Assembly (NCBI RefSeq): GCF_011751885.2
Contig: NZ_CP061771.1
Coordinates: forward strand, 3,038,001 to 3,102,000
From: Salinibacterium sp. ZJ450
Lineage (GTDB): Bacteria; Actinomycetota; Actinomycetes; Actinomycetales; Microbacteriaceae
Reading direction: 5' to 3'
DNA length: 64,000 nucleotides
The notes beneath the pieces are model-generated. The model was not told the origin of the DNA and ran no database searches. It worked only from the letters and a program-made list of their open reading frames with translations. Shown piece by piece: positions 27,012-35,000 of this stretch. The translations under genes were made by a program, and so were the position numbers. How positions within the stretch are numbered: position 1 is the stretch's first letter; each line of letters opens with the position of its first letter.

Positions 27012-27136
27012 GACTGTGTGGCGCCGGGCACAGGCCGGCGCACTCCCCCATTCCGGAATTCACAAGACACCCTACTGTTCACGCGGCACTGAGGCGGCTC
27101 CTCGCCGGACTGCCAGAGGCGCAATGACAGGAGTGA

Positions 27137-27176
27137 TGGGCAGTCCTACCCATCGCCCAGTTGAGTTGACGTCACC
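27137..27176 (+). promoter_or_regulatory. Two-part conserved motif upstream of the WXG100 genes
   Basis: TGGGCAGTCCTACCCA at 27137-27152 is an imperfect palindrome. GTTGAGTTGACGTCACC follows at 27160-27176, about 65 bases before the first start codon. Nearly the same two elements occur at 29743-29774 before the Ala/Gly-rich repeat protein. The conservation in otherwise unrelated intergenic DNA suggests a binding site shared by the secretion locus. The regulator is unknown. Confidence 0.55.
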
Positions 27177-27240
27177 TAGTGTGTTGGAAGCAGGGGGCCG
27201 ATCATGTCACCTCCTCATCACGAACATCAAGGAGAAGTAA

Positions 27241-27507
27241 ATGGCATCGTTCATCGGTCAGATCCCCGAAGAAGTCGACGCGCTTGCGACGGACTTCGAC
27301 GCCAAGGCTGGCGACATTGACACGCTGATCTCGGCGCTCAGCAGCAAGCTCGGCTCGACCACCTGGGTCGGTAGCGACCGCACCCGGTTCGAGGGCGACT
27401 GGAACTCGACCCTCACCACCAGCCTGCGCAACGTCGCCGGCTCGCTGCGCGACGCAGCGGTGCTCGCCCGCGGCAACGCCCAGCAGCAGCGCGACGCATC
27501 CGCGTAA
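27241..27507 (+). CDS. WXG100-family protein (EsxA-like)
   Basis: An 88-residue helical hairpin protein. The turn has W-V-G in TTWVGSDRTRFEGDW, the variant of the WXG motif, flanked by two amphipathic helices of the usual length. Such proteins are substrates and structural partners of type VII secretion. The ribosome-binding site AAGGAG is perfect, suggesting strong expression. It is the first gene of the plus-strand arm, 77 bases before a second WXG100-like gene, and a partner dimer is likely. Confidence 0.9.
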   Translation: MASFIGQIPEEVDALATDFDAKAGDIDTLISALSSKLGSTTWVGSDRTRFEGDWNSTLTTSLRNVAGSLRDAAVLARGNAQQQRDASA

Positions 27508-27583
27508 GCCCACACCAAACCAGTCACGCCGGCTGGGCGCACGTCGCTCCTGGCCGGCGTACTCGTGACAAACCGGAGCCAGC

Positions 27584-27796
27584 ATGTCTGTTTCGAAGTG
27601 GCAAGTGGCGCAAGCCGCCCAAGACATCCGCACCGCCGAGGTCGGCCTGACCCGGATCGTGCAGGAATTGCAAGACGCCGGCGTCTGGTCGGGCGCCGAC
27701 GCCGACCGCTTCCAACGGGAATGGAACGACCTCGTGCGCGGCCGGCTGCTCTCCGCCGCGGCCAAACTCGACGCCGTCTCCTTCATCACCATCTAG
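27584..27796 (+). CDS. Short WXG100-like protein (probable partner)
   Basis: A 70-residue protein, shorter than most WXG100 members. It has the central turn AGVWSGADADRFQREWNDLV with W-S-G, an N-terminal helix (KWQVAQAAQDIRTAEVGLTRIVQEL) and a second helix. No C-terminal YxxxD/E secretion signal is visible. It probably pairs with the protein encoded at 27241. The next gene starts four bases later. Confidence 0.75.
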   Translation: MSVSKWQVAQAAQDIRTAEVGLTRIVQELQDAGVWSGADADRFQREWNDLVRGRLLSAAAKLDAVSFITI

Positions 27797-27800
27797 CTGC

Positions 27801-28481
27801 ATGATCACCCGCGAGCGCATCGGCACGCTCAGCCTTGCGGAATGGGCGACAGCGGCAAGCACGATAGTGCCCGGTGAGAAAATGCGGTTCGGCCACCAGA
27901 GCTGGAACACCGTGGAAGGGTCGCTGCTCATCGAGCTCGTGCTCACGGGGCGGATCACGGTCAGCGACATCCATCCGCGACATCCCGAGAAATCGCTGGT
28001 ACGCACGCTCGATGCTGCGCCGATCGGGTCCGTGGGTGCCGACGCGGTGCTCGCCGGGCTTGGGGCAGCCTCCGGAAAGAGCCTCAACCACTGGCTCGCT
28101 CGGGTCTACAAGCACGGCGGGCCACCGGTGAACGACCGCCTGGAGACGCTCGGGCTCATCCGGCGCAAGCGACGATTGCTGGTTTCCAAGGAGTTCGCCG
28201 CGGAGGTCGACCCCGCTGTGCGTGCCGCCGTGCGGAACCCAGCCGATGCACGCTATCAGGCCACCCTCACGATCGCCGGCTTCGTCGGGCGAAAACGAGG
28301 CTTCTATGACTTCATCAGTGGCTCGTCGTACGAGGGCGGCCCGGATGTCGCGTGGCTGGACGCCCACCAACGCGCCAACCTCGAATGGGCCCCCGAATCC
28401 ACGCGCCCGGCCATCAGCGCCATCCTCGACGCCCTGTTCGTCTTCTCCTCACCGGACAACTCAGTACAAGGCAACGGCTGA
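27801..28481 (+). CDS. GPP34 (GOLPH3/VPS74-like) protein
   Basis: A 226-residue all-helical protein. The segments EGSLLIELVLTGRITVSDIHPRHPEKSLVRTLDA, KSLNHWLARVYKHGGPPVNDRLETLGLIRRKRR and AAVRNPADARYQATLTIAGFVGRKRGFYDF follow the GPP34 pattern, the fold of the Golgi phosphoinositide-binding GOLPH3. Bacterial members are common in actinobacteria but uncharacterised. It follows the second WXG100-like gene by four bases, so it is in the same operon. A membrane-surface role in the secretion process is possible but is inference. Confidence 0.75.
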   Translation: MITRERIGTLSLAEWATAASTIVPGEKMRFGHQSWNTVEGSLLIELVLTGRITVSDIHPRHPEKSLVRTLDAAPIGSVGADAVLAGLGAASGKSLNHWLARVYKHGGPPVNDRLETLGLIRRKRRLLVSKEFAAEVDPAVRAAVRNPADARYQATLTIAGFVGRKRGFYDFISGSSYEGGPDVAWLDAHQRANLEWAPESTRPAISAILDALFVFSSPDNSVQGNG

Positions 28482-28507
28482 GATGCACAAGGCAACGGCT
28501 GAGAGGC
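28466..28507 (+). repeat. 21-bp tandem duplication at a gene junction
   Basis: ACAAGGCAACGGCTGAG begins both units (28466-28486 and 28487-28507), which differ at one of 21 bases. The first unit contains the stop codon of the GPP34 gene; the second lies in the start region of the lipoprotein gene and creates an upstream ATG at 28483. Confidence 0.85.
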
Positions 28508-28512
28508 GCCGA

Positions 28513-29220
28513 ATGCTTCCTGCTCTGACTGTTGCCGCAGCACTGCTGCTAACCGGATGCGCGAGCGGCACCGAACCCGGCGACCGCTCGTTCACGCTTC
28601 GCGGCACCAGCACGCCGACGCTCACACCGAGCTCTCCCGCGGACGCGACCGAATCGGATGCCGCCACCGCAGTTCCCGCGCCGGAGCAGTCTGCGCCGCC
28701 CGCTCCCGCACCCGCACCAGCACCAGCACCAGCACCGGCACCCCCAAACGCCGCCCCGCGCACCGCGAACACCGTGGTTCCGGCGCCGCAGAACCAACCG
28801 AAGCCGCAAGTCACGGGCATCGACGCCGCGTACGACCTGTTCCTGATTCACTTCGATCTCATCGCCCGCGGCGACTACCAAGGAGCCTGTTCGCTCTATG
28901 CGGTGGCCGCACCCGACTGCGCGAACACCCTCAAGACCCGTTTCGCCGACAGCATTGCCGCCGTCGACAAAGTCGAGGCGATCGGCGAGGTGCTGCTCAC
29001 GCCGTACTACTTCGTGCCGTCGGCGATCTCCGTTGACCGAGCTCGGTTCGAGCAGGACTCGCCGACCGATGTCTATCTGCCGTCCACGATCGTGCGGAGC
29101 CTCGACACGACCGCGTTCCGTGACGGGGCGGGCGTGACGCCGGGCTGGCTGGCGATCTCGAACACCGCGCAGCGCGGCGCTGACGGTGTCTGGCGGTTCA
29201 GCAAGTCCGTCATCCGCTGA
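28513..29220 (+). CDS. Secretion-locus lipoprotein, unknown function
   Basis: A 235-residue lipoprotein precursor. MLPALTVAAALLLTGCASG gives a short signal peptide with lipobox LLTGC. A Thr/Ser/Pro-rich linker with an alternating Ala-Pro run (residues about 60-80) leads to a C-terminal domain of about 135 residues (AAYDLFLIHFDLIARGDYQGACSLYA...) that looks like a small alpha+beta, possibly NTF2-like, fold. I chose the ATG at 28513 with AGAGG before it; an ATG at 28483, created by the tandem repeat, would add ten residues (MHKATAERRR). Confidence 0.7.
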   Translation: MLPALTVAAALLLTGCASGTEPGDRSFTLRGTSTPTLTPSSPADATESDAATAVPAPEQSAPPAPAPAPAPAPAPAPPNAAPRTANTVVPAPQNQPKPQVTGIDAAYDLFLIHFDLIARGDYQGACSLYAVAAPDCANTLKTRFADSIAAVDKVEAIGEVLLTPYYFVPSAISVDRARFEQDSPTDVYLPSTIVRSLDTTAFRDGAGVTPGWLAISNTAQRGADGVWRFSKSVIR

Positions 29221-29235
29221 CCCGGGCCCGTCTAC

Positions 29236-29304
29236 CGCGCGGACGGGAGGCTTTCGCACGCTTGGGAGGCCGAACCGGCGGGATTCTGGCCGCCCGTCCG
29301 CGCG
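29236..29304. terminator. Bidirectional terminator between convergent genes
   Basis: CGCGCGGACGGG at 29236-29247 pairs perfectly with CCCGTCCGCGCG at 29293-29304 around a 45-base loop. It lies just after the stop of the plus-strand lipoprotein gene and before the stop of the minus-strand DUF4333 gene, where a shared terminator is expected. Confidence 0.6.
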
Positions 29305-29326
29305 TTCTCCTCCGCTCGATGCGAGG

Positions 29327-29665
29327 CTACGACTTAGGTGTCTCGTCCACCTCGACCGAGACGGCGTAGTCGGTCCCTTCGCCCTCGTACTCGATGGCGA
29401 CCGTCGACCCGTAGACCGCGCCCGAGGCGGGATCGGTCAGGTCGCACTCCAGGGTGGTGCCGTCGACGAGGTCCACGGCGTCATCGCCGCAATCCATCTC
29501 GGGGCGCTCGCCCACGCTCTGCTCGAGCGCATCTGCCGCCGTCTCGGCGACCGACGCTGCCGGAACCGTGAGGTTGGCCGAAACGCTGCAACCGGCCAGC
29601 GCCAGCGAGGACGTGGCCGCGAGTCCGACAACGAGCATGGACATTTTCAGACGCCGAGAGATCAT
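29327..29665 (-). CDS. DUF4333 lipoprotein
   Basis: A 112-residue exported lipoprotein. The leader MISRRLKMSMLVVGLAATSSLALAGC ends in a good lipobox, and the mature part has the two-cysteine DUF4333 pattern RPEMDCGDDAVDLVDGTTLECDLTDPASG. The role of the family is unknown. It is transcribed against its neighbours from the region that also holds the second copy of the secretion-locus motif. The start at 29665 is chosen because it opens the signal peptide; a longer frame does not look like a leader. Confidence 0.8.
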   Translation of the reverse strand: MISRRLKMSMLVVGLAATSSLALAGCSVSANLTVPAASVAETAADALEQSVGERPEMDCGDDAVDLVDGTTLECDLTDPASGAVYGSTVAIEYEGEGTDYAVSVEVDETPKS

Positions 29666-29742
29666 TGACCGACTTTCGAGGGAGGTGGTTTTGGTCGCCA
29701 CCACCCTACCTGCCACATGGGAACTCCTCATGAAATCTGGCA

Positions 29743-29774
29743 TGGGTAGTCCTCCCCGTTGAGACCGCGTCACC
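29743..29774 (+). promoter_or_regulatory. Second copy of the two-part secretion-locus motif
   Basis: TGGGTAGTCCTCCCC at 29743-29757 and GTTGAGACCGCGTCACC at 29758-29774 repeat the motif at 27137-27176; the two parts are eight bases closer here. A degenerate third half-site, CATGGGAACTCCTCATG, begins at 29716, 25 bases before. The region lies between the divergent DUF4333 gene and the Ala/Gly-rich repeat gene, 80 bases before the latter. Confidence 0.55.
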
Positions 29775-29853
29775 CCGCCCGTTAGCCTTGGGGCGTTCGC
29801 GAAAGTTGAATATCTCTTCGCGCATCATCACAGCTTGCAGACGAAGAGGAACC

Positions 29854-30939
29854 ATGGGCAGTGCACTCGGGATGGATCCCACTACCGTCACCAGTCGGGC
29901 GTCGGCGCTGCGGGCGAACGCCGCCCAGTTGGCGTCGGCCGCCGACGCGGTAGACCGGCTCGCCCTGGCCTCGCTGAACCCGCTGAGCAACGGCCTGCAG
30001 CCGGGCGATCTCATCATCGCCCCGTGGGCGATCGCCGGCACGATGTCAGCCGCGCGCCAGGTGCGCCAGGCACAGTCCGCTGTCGACGACCTGCTCAGCC
30101 GGCTCAGCGCCGAAGTACTGGCACAGCAACTCGCGAGCGAAACCGACTTCTCGGCCGTGTGCGTGGTTCCGCCGGCGGGCGATGCGAAAGGCGGCTCCGA
30201 GGTCAAGGCCGAGGCCGCGGCGAAAGCCGGCGCCGGCGCGGAGGGGAAGGTCGACACGAAGGTCGGCGACGTCGACCTCGCTGCCGAGGGAGAGGCGTTC
30301 GCCGGGGCGAAGGCCACCGCCGAAGCCAGCGCGTCCATCGGAGACGAGGGCATGAACGCTGAGGCGAAGGCCGAGGCCAGTGCCGGGGCCGGCGCCAGCG
30401 GCAAGACCTCGGCATCCGTCGGCGATAACCTCTCGGTCGGCGCCGAGGGCGACGCGTTCGGAGGCGCGAAAGCCAGCGCTGAGGCCGACGCCCACATCGG
30501 GCCGGGCGGCGCCAGCGCCAAGGCCGGTGCCGAGGCGATGGCCGGAGCCGAAGCCGCCGCCAAGGTCACCAGCGAGATGAGTGTGCTGTCGTCGGAGATT
30601 GCCGGCGAGGCATTCGCCGGTGCCAAGGCGGGAGCCGACGCGGAAGCGCAGGTCGGGCCGTACGGCGCGTCGGCCAAGGCGGGCGTCTCGGCGTTCGCGG
30701 GGGCCAGCGCTGAAGTGAGCGGAACCACCGAGCTGATGGGTGCCGAGGTCAAGGGTGGCGTCGGAGTCACCGCAGGCGCCGGCGTGGAAGCCGAGGCAAC
30801 TGCCGACTTCACCGCAGAGAAGGTCGGCGTGAGTGCCGAGGTGAAGATCGCTGTCGGAGTCGGCGTCTCGTTCGACGTCGGCATCTCGTTCAGCCCGAAA
30901 GAGTTGTCAGAAGACATCGCCAGCTTGTGGCCGTTCTAG
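29854..30939 (+). CDS. Ala/Gly-rich repeat protein with helical N terminus (putative T7SS substrate)
   Basis: A 361-residue protein. Residues 1-95 are predicted helical with no signal peptide. From about residue 146 three units of 52-53 residues begin GEAFAGAK (146), GDAFGGAK (199) and GEAFAGAK (251) and contain KA-x-A-E-A and IGPGGASAKAG-like stretches; the tail (GVSAEVKIAVGVGVSFDVGISF) alternates like a beta strand region. A single cysteine occurs at about 103. The pattern suggests a repetitive solenoid or surface fibre. Its place between WXG100 genes and the ATPase makes a secreted substrate plausible. The ATG at 29854 has GAAGAGGAACC before it. Confidence 0.65.
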   Translation: MGSALGMDPTTVTSRASALRANAAQLASAADAVDRLALASLNPLSNGLQPGDLIIAPWAIAGTMSAARQVRQAQSAVDDLLSRLSAEVLAQQLASETDFSAVCVVPPAGDAKGGSEVKAEAAAKAGAGAEGKVDTKVGDVDLAAEGEAFAGAKATAEASASIGDEGMNAEAKAEASAGAGASGKTSASVGDNLSVGAEGDAFGGAKASAEADAHIGPGGASAKAGAEAMAGAEAAAKVTSEMSVLSSEIAGEAFAGAKAGADAEAQVGPYGASAKAGVSAFAGASAEVSGTTELMGAEVKGGVGVTAGAGVEAEATADFTAEKVGVSAEVKIAVGVGVSFDVGISFSPKELSEDIASLWPF

Positions 30940-30981
30940 CATTGAACCGGCCAGCGCTACCGAAGAATCAGGGGTAAATCC

Positions 30982-31518
30982 GTGTCACAGTTCGTTTCAT
31001 ACCCGAGCGCGGCCTTCCCGGCGCCGCCCGCCCTGGGCGTCGACGCTCCCGACGGGTGGTCTGCCCTGGTGGTGGAGAACACCGTGCTCGCGGTCGGACT
31101 CCCCAGCGAGCCGGGCGTCTTCACGCCGAACGTCTGCGTGTCGGTGTCGCGGGTTCCCGGCATCCACGAGCTCGATGAGTCGGTTCACTCCGTTGTCAGC
31201 GCCTACGAAGCGCTCGATGACTTCGCGGAGATCGGCCGGGAGTCGCGCGAGGTGTTCGGTCGGCCGGGCTTTCGCATCGAGGGCTCATTCGGCATGCCCA
31301 GCGTGGGCGCCGTATACCAGGCCGCCCACCTGACGGTCGTGCAGCAGGGAACGGTGACGCACGTGATCAACGCGGTCGCGACCTGCGCTGCTCCGCAGGC
31401 GCCCGAGCTGGTACCCGTGCTGCGCGCGATCCTGGATAGCCTGCGCGGTGTAGACGAGCGCGGTGTAGACGAGCCCGGTCTCGACGAGCCCGGCGCAGAG
31501 GAGCCCGTCAGTGCCTAA
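30982..31518 (+). CDS. LpqN/DUF1795-like small protein (no signal peptide)
   Basis: A 178-residue protein with an alpha/beta pattern: DAPDGWSALVVENTVLAVGLPS, FTPNVCVSVSRVPG, a central helix and QAAHLTVVQQGTVTHVINAVATC. This resembles the Mog1/PsbP-like fold of LpqN and DUF1795 proteins, which recurs next to type VII systems; the match is by eye and moderate. The C terminus has short repeats GVDERGVDEPGLDEPG. It starts at a GTG with AGGGG before it and overlaps the next gene by eight bases. Confidence 0.55.
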   Translation: MSQFVSYPSAAFPAPPALGVDAPDGWSALVVENTVLAVGLPSEPGVFTPNVCVSVSRVPGIHELDESVHSVVSAYEALDDFAEIGRESREVFGRPGFRIEGSFGMPSVGAVYQAAHLTVVQQGTVTHVINAVATCAAPQAPELVPVLRAILDSLRGVDERGVDEPGLDEPGAEEPVSA

Positions 31519-31954
31519 TCTCACCACCACGATCGCCGCGCTGCAGACGCTGGCGACGGATCCGAACATCACGGTCTCCGTCGACGGCGCCCGCGTTACC
31601 GTCACCCAGGAGTACCGCGACACCAGCGACCTGTACGCGGGCCGCGGCGAGCAGAAGGCCTGGTTCGCCGTCGATGTCACCCTCGATGCCTCCACCGGCG
31701 AGTACTCGAAGACGTTCACCCAGAGCAGCACGGCCAGCGGGGCGAACAGCGGCGGAGTATTCGGATCCAGCGAGACGAAGATGAGCTCGGGATACGTGCG
31801 CACCATCCGCAAGGAGAAGGGCGTCAGCTTCACCGACGGCGCCTTCGACACCAGCTTCGACTCGAAGCAGGTGGAGACCACCGTCGAACGCGTGCTCGCT
31901 GAGCACGGGTGGACGAAGAAGCGCGGATTCTGGGACCGCCTGTTCGGCCGCTGA
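31511..31954 (+). CDS. Small protein of the T7SS-like locus, unknown
   Basis: A 147-residue soluble protein with no signal peptide and no family I recognise. It has a beta-rich first half (NITVSVDGARVTVTQEYRD...KAWFAVDVTLDASTGEYSKTF), a Ser/Gly-rich loop, and a C-terminal helix followed by the basic, aromatic end KKRGFWDRLFGR, which could touch membrane. The GTG start overlaps the preceding gene, so expression is coupled to it. Probable accessory protein of the ATPase encoded next. Confidence 0.6.
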   Translation: MPNLTTTIAALQTLATDPNITVSVDGARVTVTQEYRDTSDLYAGRGEQKAWFAVDVTLDASTGEYSKTFTQSSTASGANSGGVFGSSETKMSSGYVRTIRKEKGVSFTDGAFDTSFDSKQVETTVERVLAEHGWTKKRGFWDRLFGR

Positions 31955-32034
31955 CCGTCCTCAGGGTCATGACTACGCATCCCTCAGATTAGGGTGTTGG
32001 GGGCGGTCGGTTTCCGCCCAGCAAAGGGGACTCA

Positions 32035-35000
32035 ATGCGACTGAAACTGACACTGACCCGCGCGTCTGGCGTCAGCGACGACATTGTCGTCTCGACTGAT
32101 GCCACGGCAACGGTCGGCGAAGTCGCTGAGGCTCTGCTGCGCAGCGACCCGCGCGCCGCCGAACTGGCGCACGGCACCGGCCCGTTCACGCTGCGGGCCG
32201 TCGAGCCCGGCAGCACCGGCGGCCGCACCCTCGACCAAGCCACCCCGATCGGCGAAGCCCGTGTGTCATCCGGTTCCTCGATCAGCGTCGTCTCCAGCCG
32301 GCCGCGCGATGTCAGCGGGGCCCCGCTGGCCGTGCTGCGCGCACTGGACGGCCCACTCGCCGGCCAGACCTTCTCCGTGCCGGCCGGCACCAGCATCCTC
32401 GGCCGCGACAAAGACTGCGACGTCGTGCTCGATGACCCGCAGGTCTCCAAACGCCACCTGCGCATCGAAGCCGGCGCCTCGCTCGAGCTGATCGACCTGA
32501 ACTCGGCCAACGGCATCATCGTCGACGGCGGGCTGGTCAACCGGCTCACCCTGCAGACCGGCCAGTCCGTGCTGATCGGCAGCACCACCCTGCGGGTCGA
32601 CACCATCATCGACCAGCCCCCCTCCTCCGAGGGTGAGCTGGTCGGACCGGTGCACTTCAACCGGTCGCCGCGGGTCGAGGTGCGCTACCCGGGCGAGGAG
32701 TACGAGGGCCCGACCATCCCGCAGGAGATCGAACCGGTCATCTTCCCGTGGCTGGCGATGCTGGCCCCGCTGATCCTCGGTGCGGTGCTGTACGCCGTCA
32801 CCCGGAACCCGCTGTCGGTGGTGTTTGTCGCGCTGTCCCCGATCCTGATGATCGGCACCTGGACCACCCAGTTCCTCGCCAACCGCGCCAAGCTGAAGCG
32901 GGCGATCAAGAAGTTCGAGGGTCAGCTGGAACGGCTCGATTCCAAGCTCGCCACCGAGGCCGTCACCGAGCGTGCGGTGCGGCTGGCCGAGGCGCCGTCG
33001 ACCGAAGAGGCGATGGCGGATGCCGTCGGCCGCGGCACCCTGCTCTGGACCCGTCGCCCCGAACACTGGTCGTTCCTGAACCTGCGGCTCGGTGTCGGTA
33101 CCGCCCCCAGCCGCAATACGATCAAGGTCGTCAACAACTCCAACGGACTGCCCGAGTTTTCCGAGCGGTCCGAAGCGCTGACCGACAAGTTCCGGTTCAT
33201 CGAGGGCGTTCCCCTGGTCGACAACCTGGCCGACGCCGGCGCGATCGGCATCGCCGGCCTCGAGGGGCAGGCCGCCCCGGTGACGCACGCGCTGCTGGCG
33301 CAGCTCGCCAGCCTGCACTCGCCGGCCGAACTCGCCTTCTCCGCCATCGTCAGCCCTTACTGGTCGGCCGAGTTCGAATGGCTGAAGTGGCTGCCGCACA
33401 CCGGGTCGGCGCAGAGCCCGCTGCCCGGCGTGCAGCTGGCCGACAGCACCGCCACCGGGCTGGCCGTGCTCGCCGCGCTCGAGGAACTGATCGAGGTGCG
33501 CCTGGCCAGCCGTCGGTCGTCGGATGTCCCGAACCTGCGGGAGGCGGTCAGCTACGACGCCTCCGCGATGAACCGCGGCGCCACGGTCGGCGACGAGGCG
33601 CTCGATACCGAGAACCTGCCGATCACCCCCTGCCTGGTGGTGCTCATCTCCGACGACGCCCCGGTCGACCGGGCGCGACTGGTGCAGCTGGCTGAGCGGG
33701 CGGCATCCGCCGGTGTGCTGCCGATCTGGATCGCCCGCAGCGTGGCGGCACTGCCGGCCGCCTGCCGCACCAACATCGACGTCACCGCGCCCGCAGAGAC
33801 TGCCACCGTGAACTACGTGCGACTCGGTCTCTCGATTCCCAATGTTCAGGTCAGCCGGGTTCCGGCGCAGACCGCGATGGCATTCGCGCTGCGAGTGGCA
33901 CCGGTGGTCGACGCCGGCGCGCTGATCGCCGACGAAAGCGACATCCCGCAGTCGGTGTCGTTCCTGCAGCTGCTCGGCACCGACCTCGCCACTTCGGGTG
34001 ACGCCGTGGTCGACCGCTGGCGGCAGAACGACTCGATCCACGACCGCACGCCCGGGGCTCCCCTGCGCAAGCGCCGCGGCGGCAAGCTGCGCGCGCTGGT
34101 CGGCCAGTCGAACGTCGACGCGCTGCACCTGGACCTGCGCACGCAGGGGCCGCACGCGCTCGTCGGCGGCACCACCGGCTCGGGTAAGAGCGAGTTCCTG
34201 CAGGCCTGGGTGCTCGGCATGGCGGCCGAATACAGCCCCGACCGGGTCACCTTCCTGTTCGTCGACTACAAGGGCGGCTCCGCGTTCGCCGACTGCGTCA
34301 GCCTGCCGCACACCGTGGGCCTGGTCACCGACCTCAGCCCGCACCTGGTGCGCCGGGCGCTGACCAGCCTGCGCGCGGAACTGCACCACCGCGAGCACCT
34401 GTTCAACCGCAAGAAGGCGAAAGACCTGATCGAGCTGGAGAAGCGCGGCGACCCGGAGGCCCCGCCGGCGCTCGTGCTCGTGATCGACGAGTTCGCTGCG
34501 CTGGTCAACGAGGTGCCCGAGTTCGTCGACGGCGTCGTCGACATTGCCCAGCGCGGCCGGTCGCTCGGCATCCACCTGATCATGGCCACCCAGCGTCCCG
34601 CCGGAGTGATCAAAGACAACCTGCGCGCCAACACCAACCTGCGGGTCGCGCTGCGGATGGCAGACGAGGCGGATTCAACGGATGTCGTGGGCGCAGCGAT
34701 CGCGGCTGGCTTCGACCCTGGCGCGCCAGGGCGTGCCGTCGCGAAGACCGGCCCCGGGCGCCTCACCCACTTCCAGACCGGCTACGCCGGCGGCTGGACC
34801 ACCGACACGCCGGCCCGCGCTGCCGTGCAGATCATGGAACTCGCTTACGGCCACGACAAGAAGTGGGAAGACGTCACCTCGGAGGTCGAAGACCTGCAGG
34901 CCGACCTCGGTCCCAACGACACCGCGAGGCTGGTGGCATCCATGACCGCCGCGGCGCGTCTCGCGGCCCTGCCGGCCCCCCGCAAACCGTGGCTCGACGA

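Noticed and set aside
27202-27792. A minus-strand frame opposite the two WXG100 genes
   Set aside because: The plus-strand frames have perfect ribosome-binding sites and family motifs; the minus frame has neither.
32266-34575. A 769-residue minus-strand open frame inside the secretion ATPase
   Set aside because: Shadow of the FtsK/FHA protein; composition is typical of antisense GC-rich frames.
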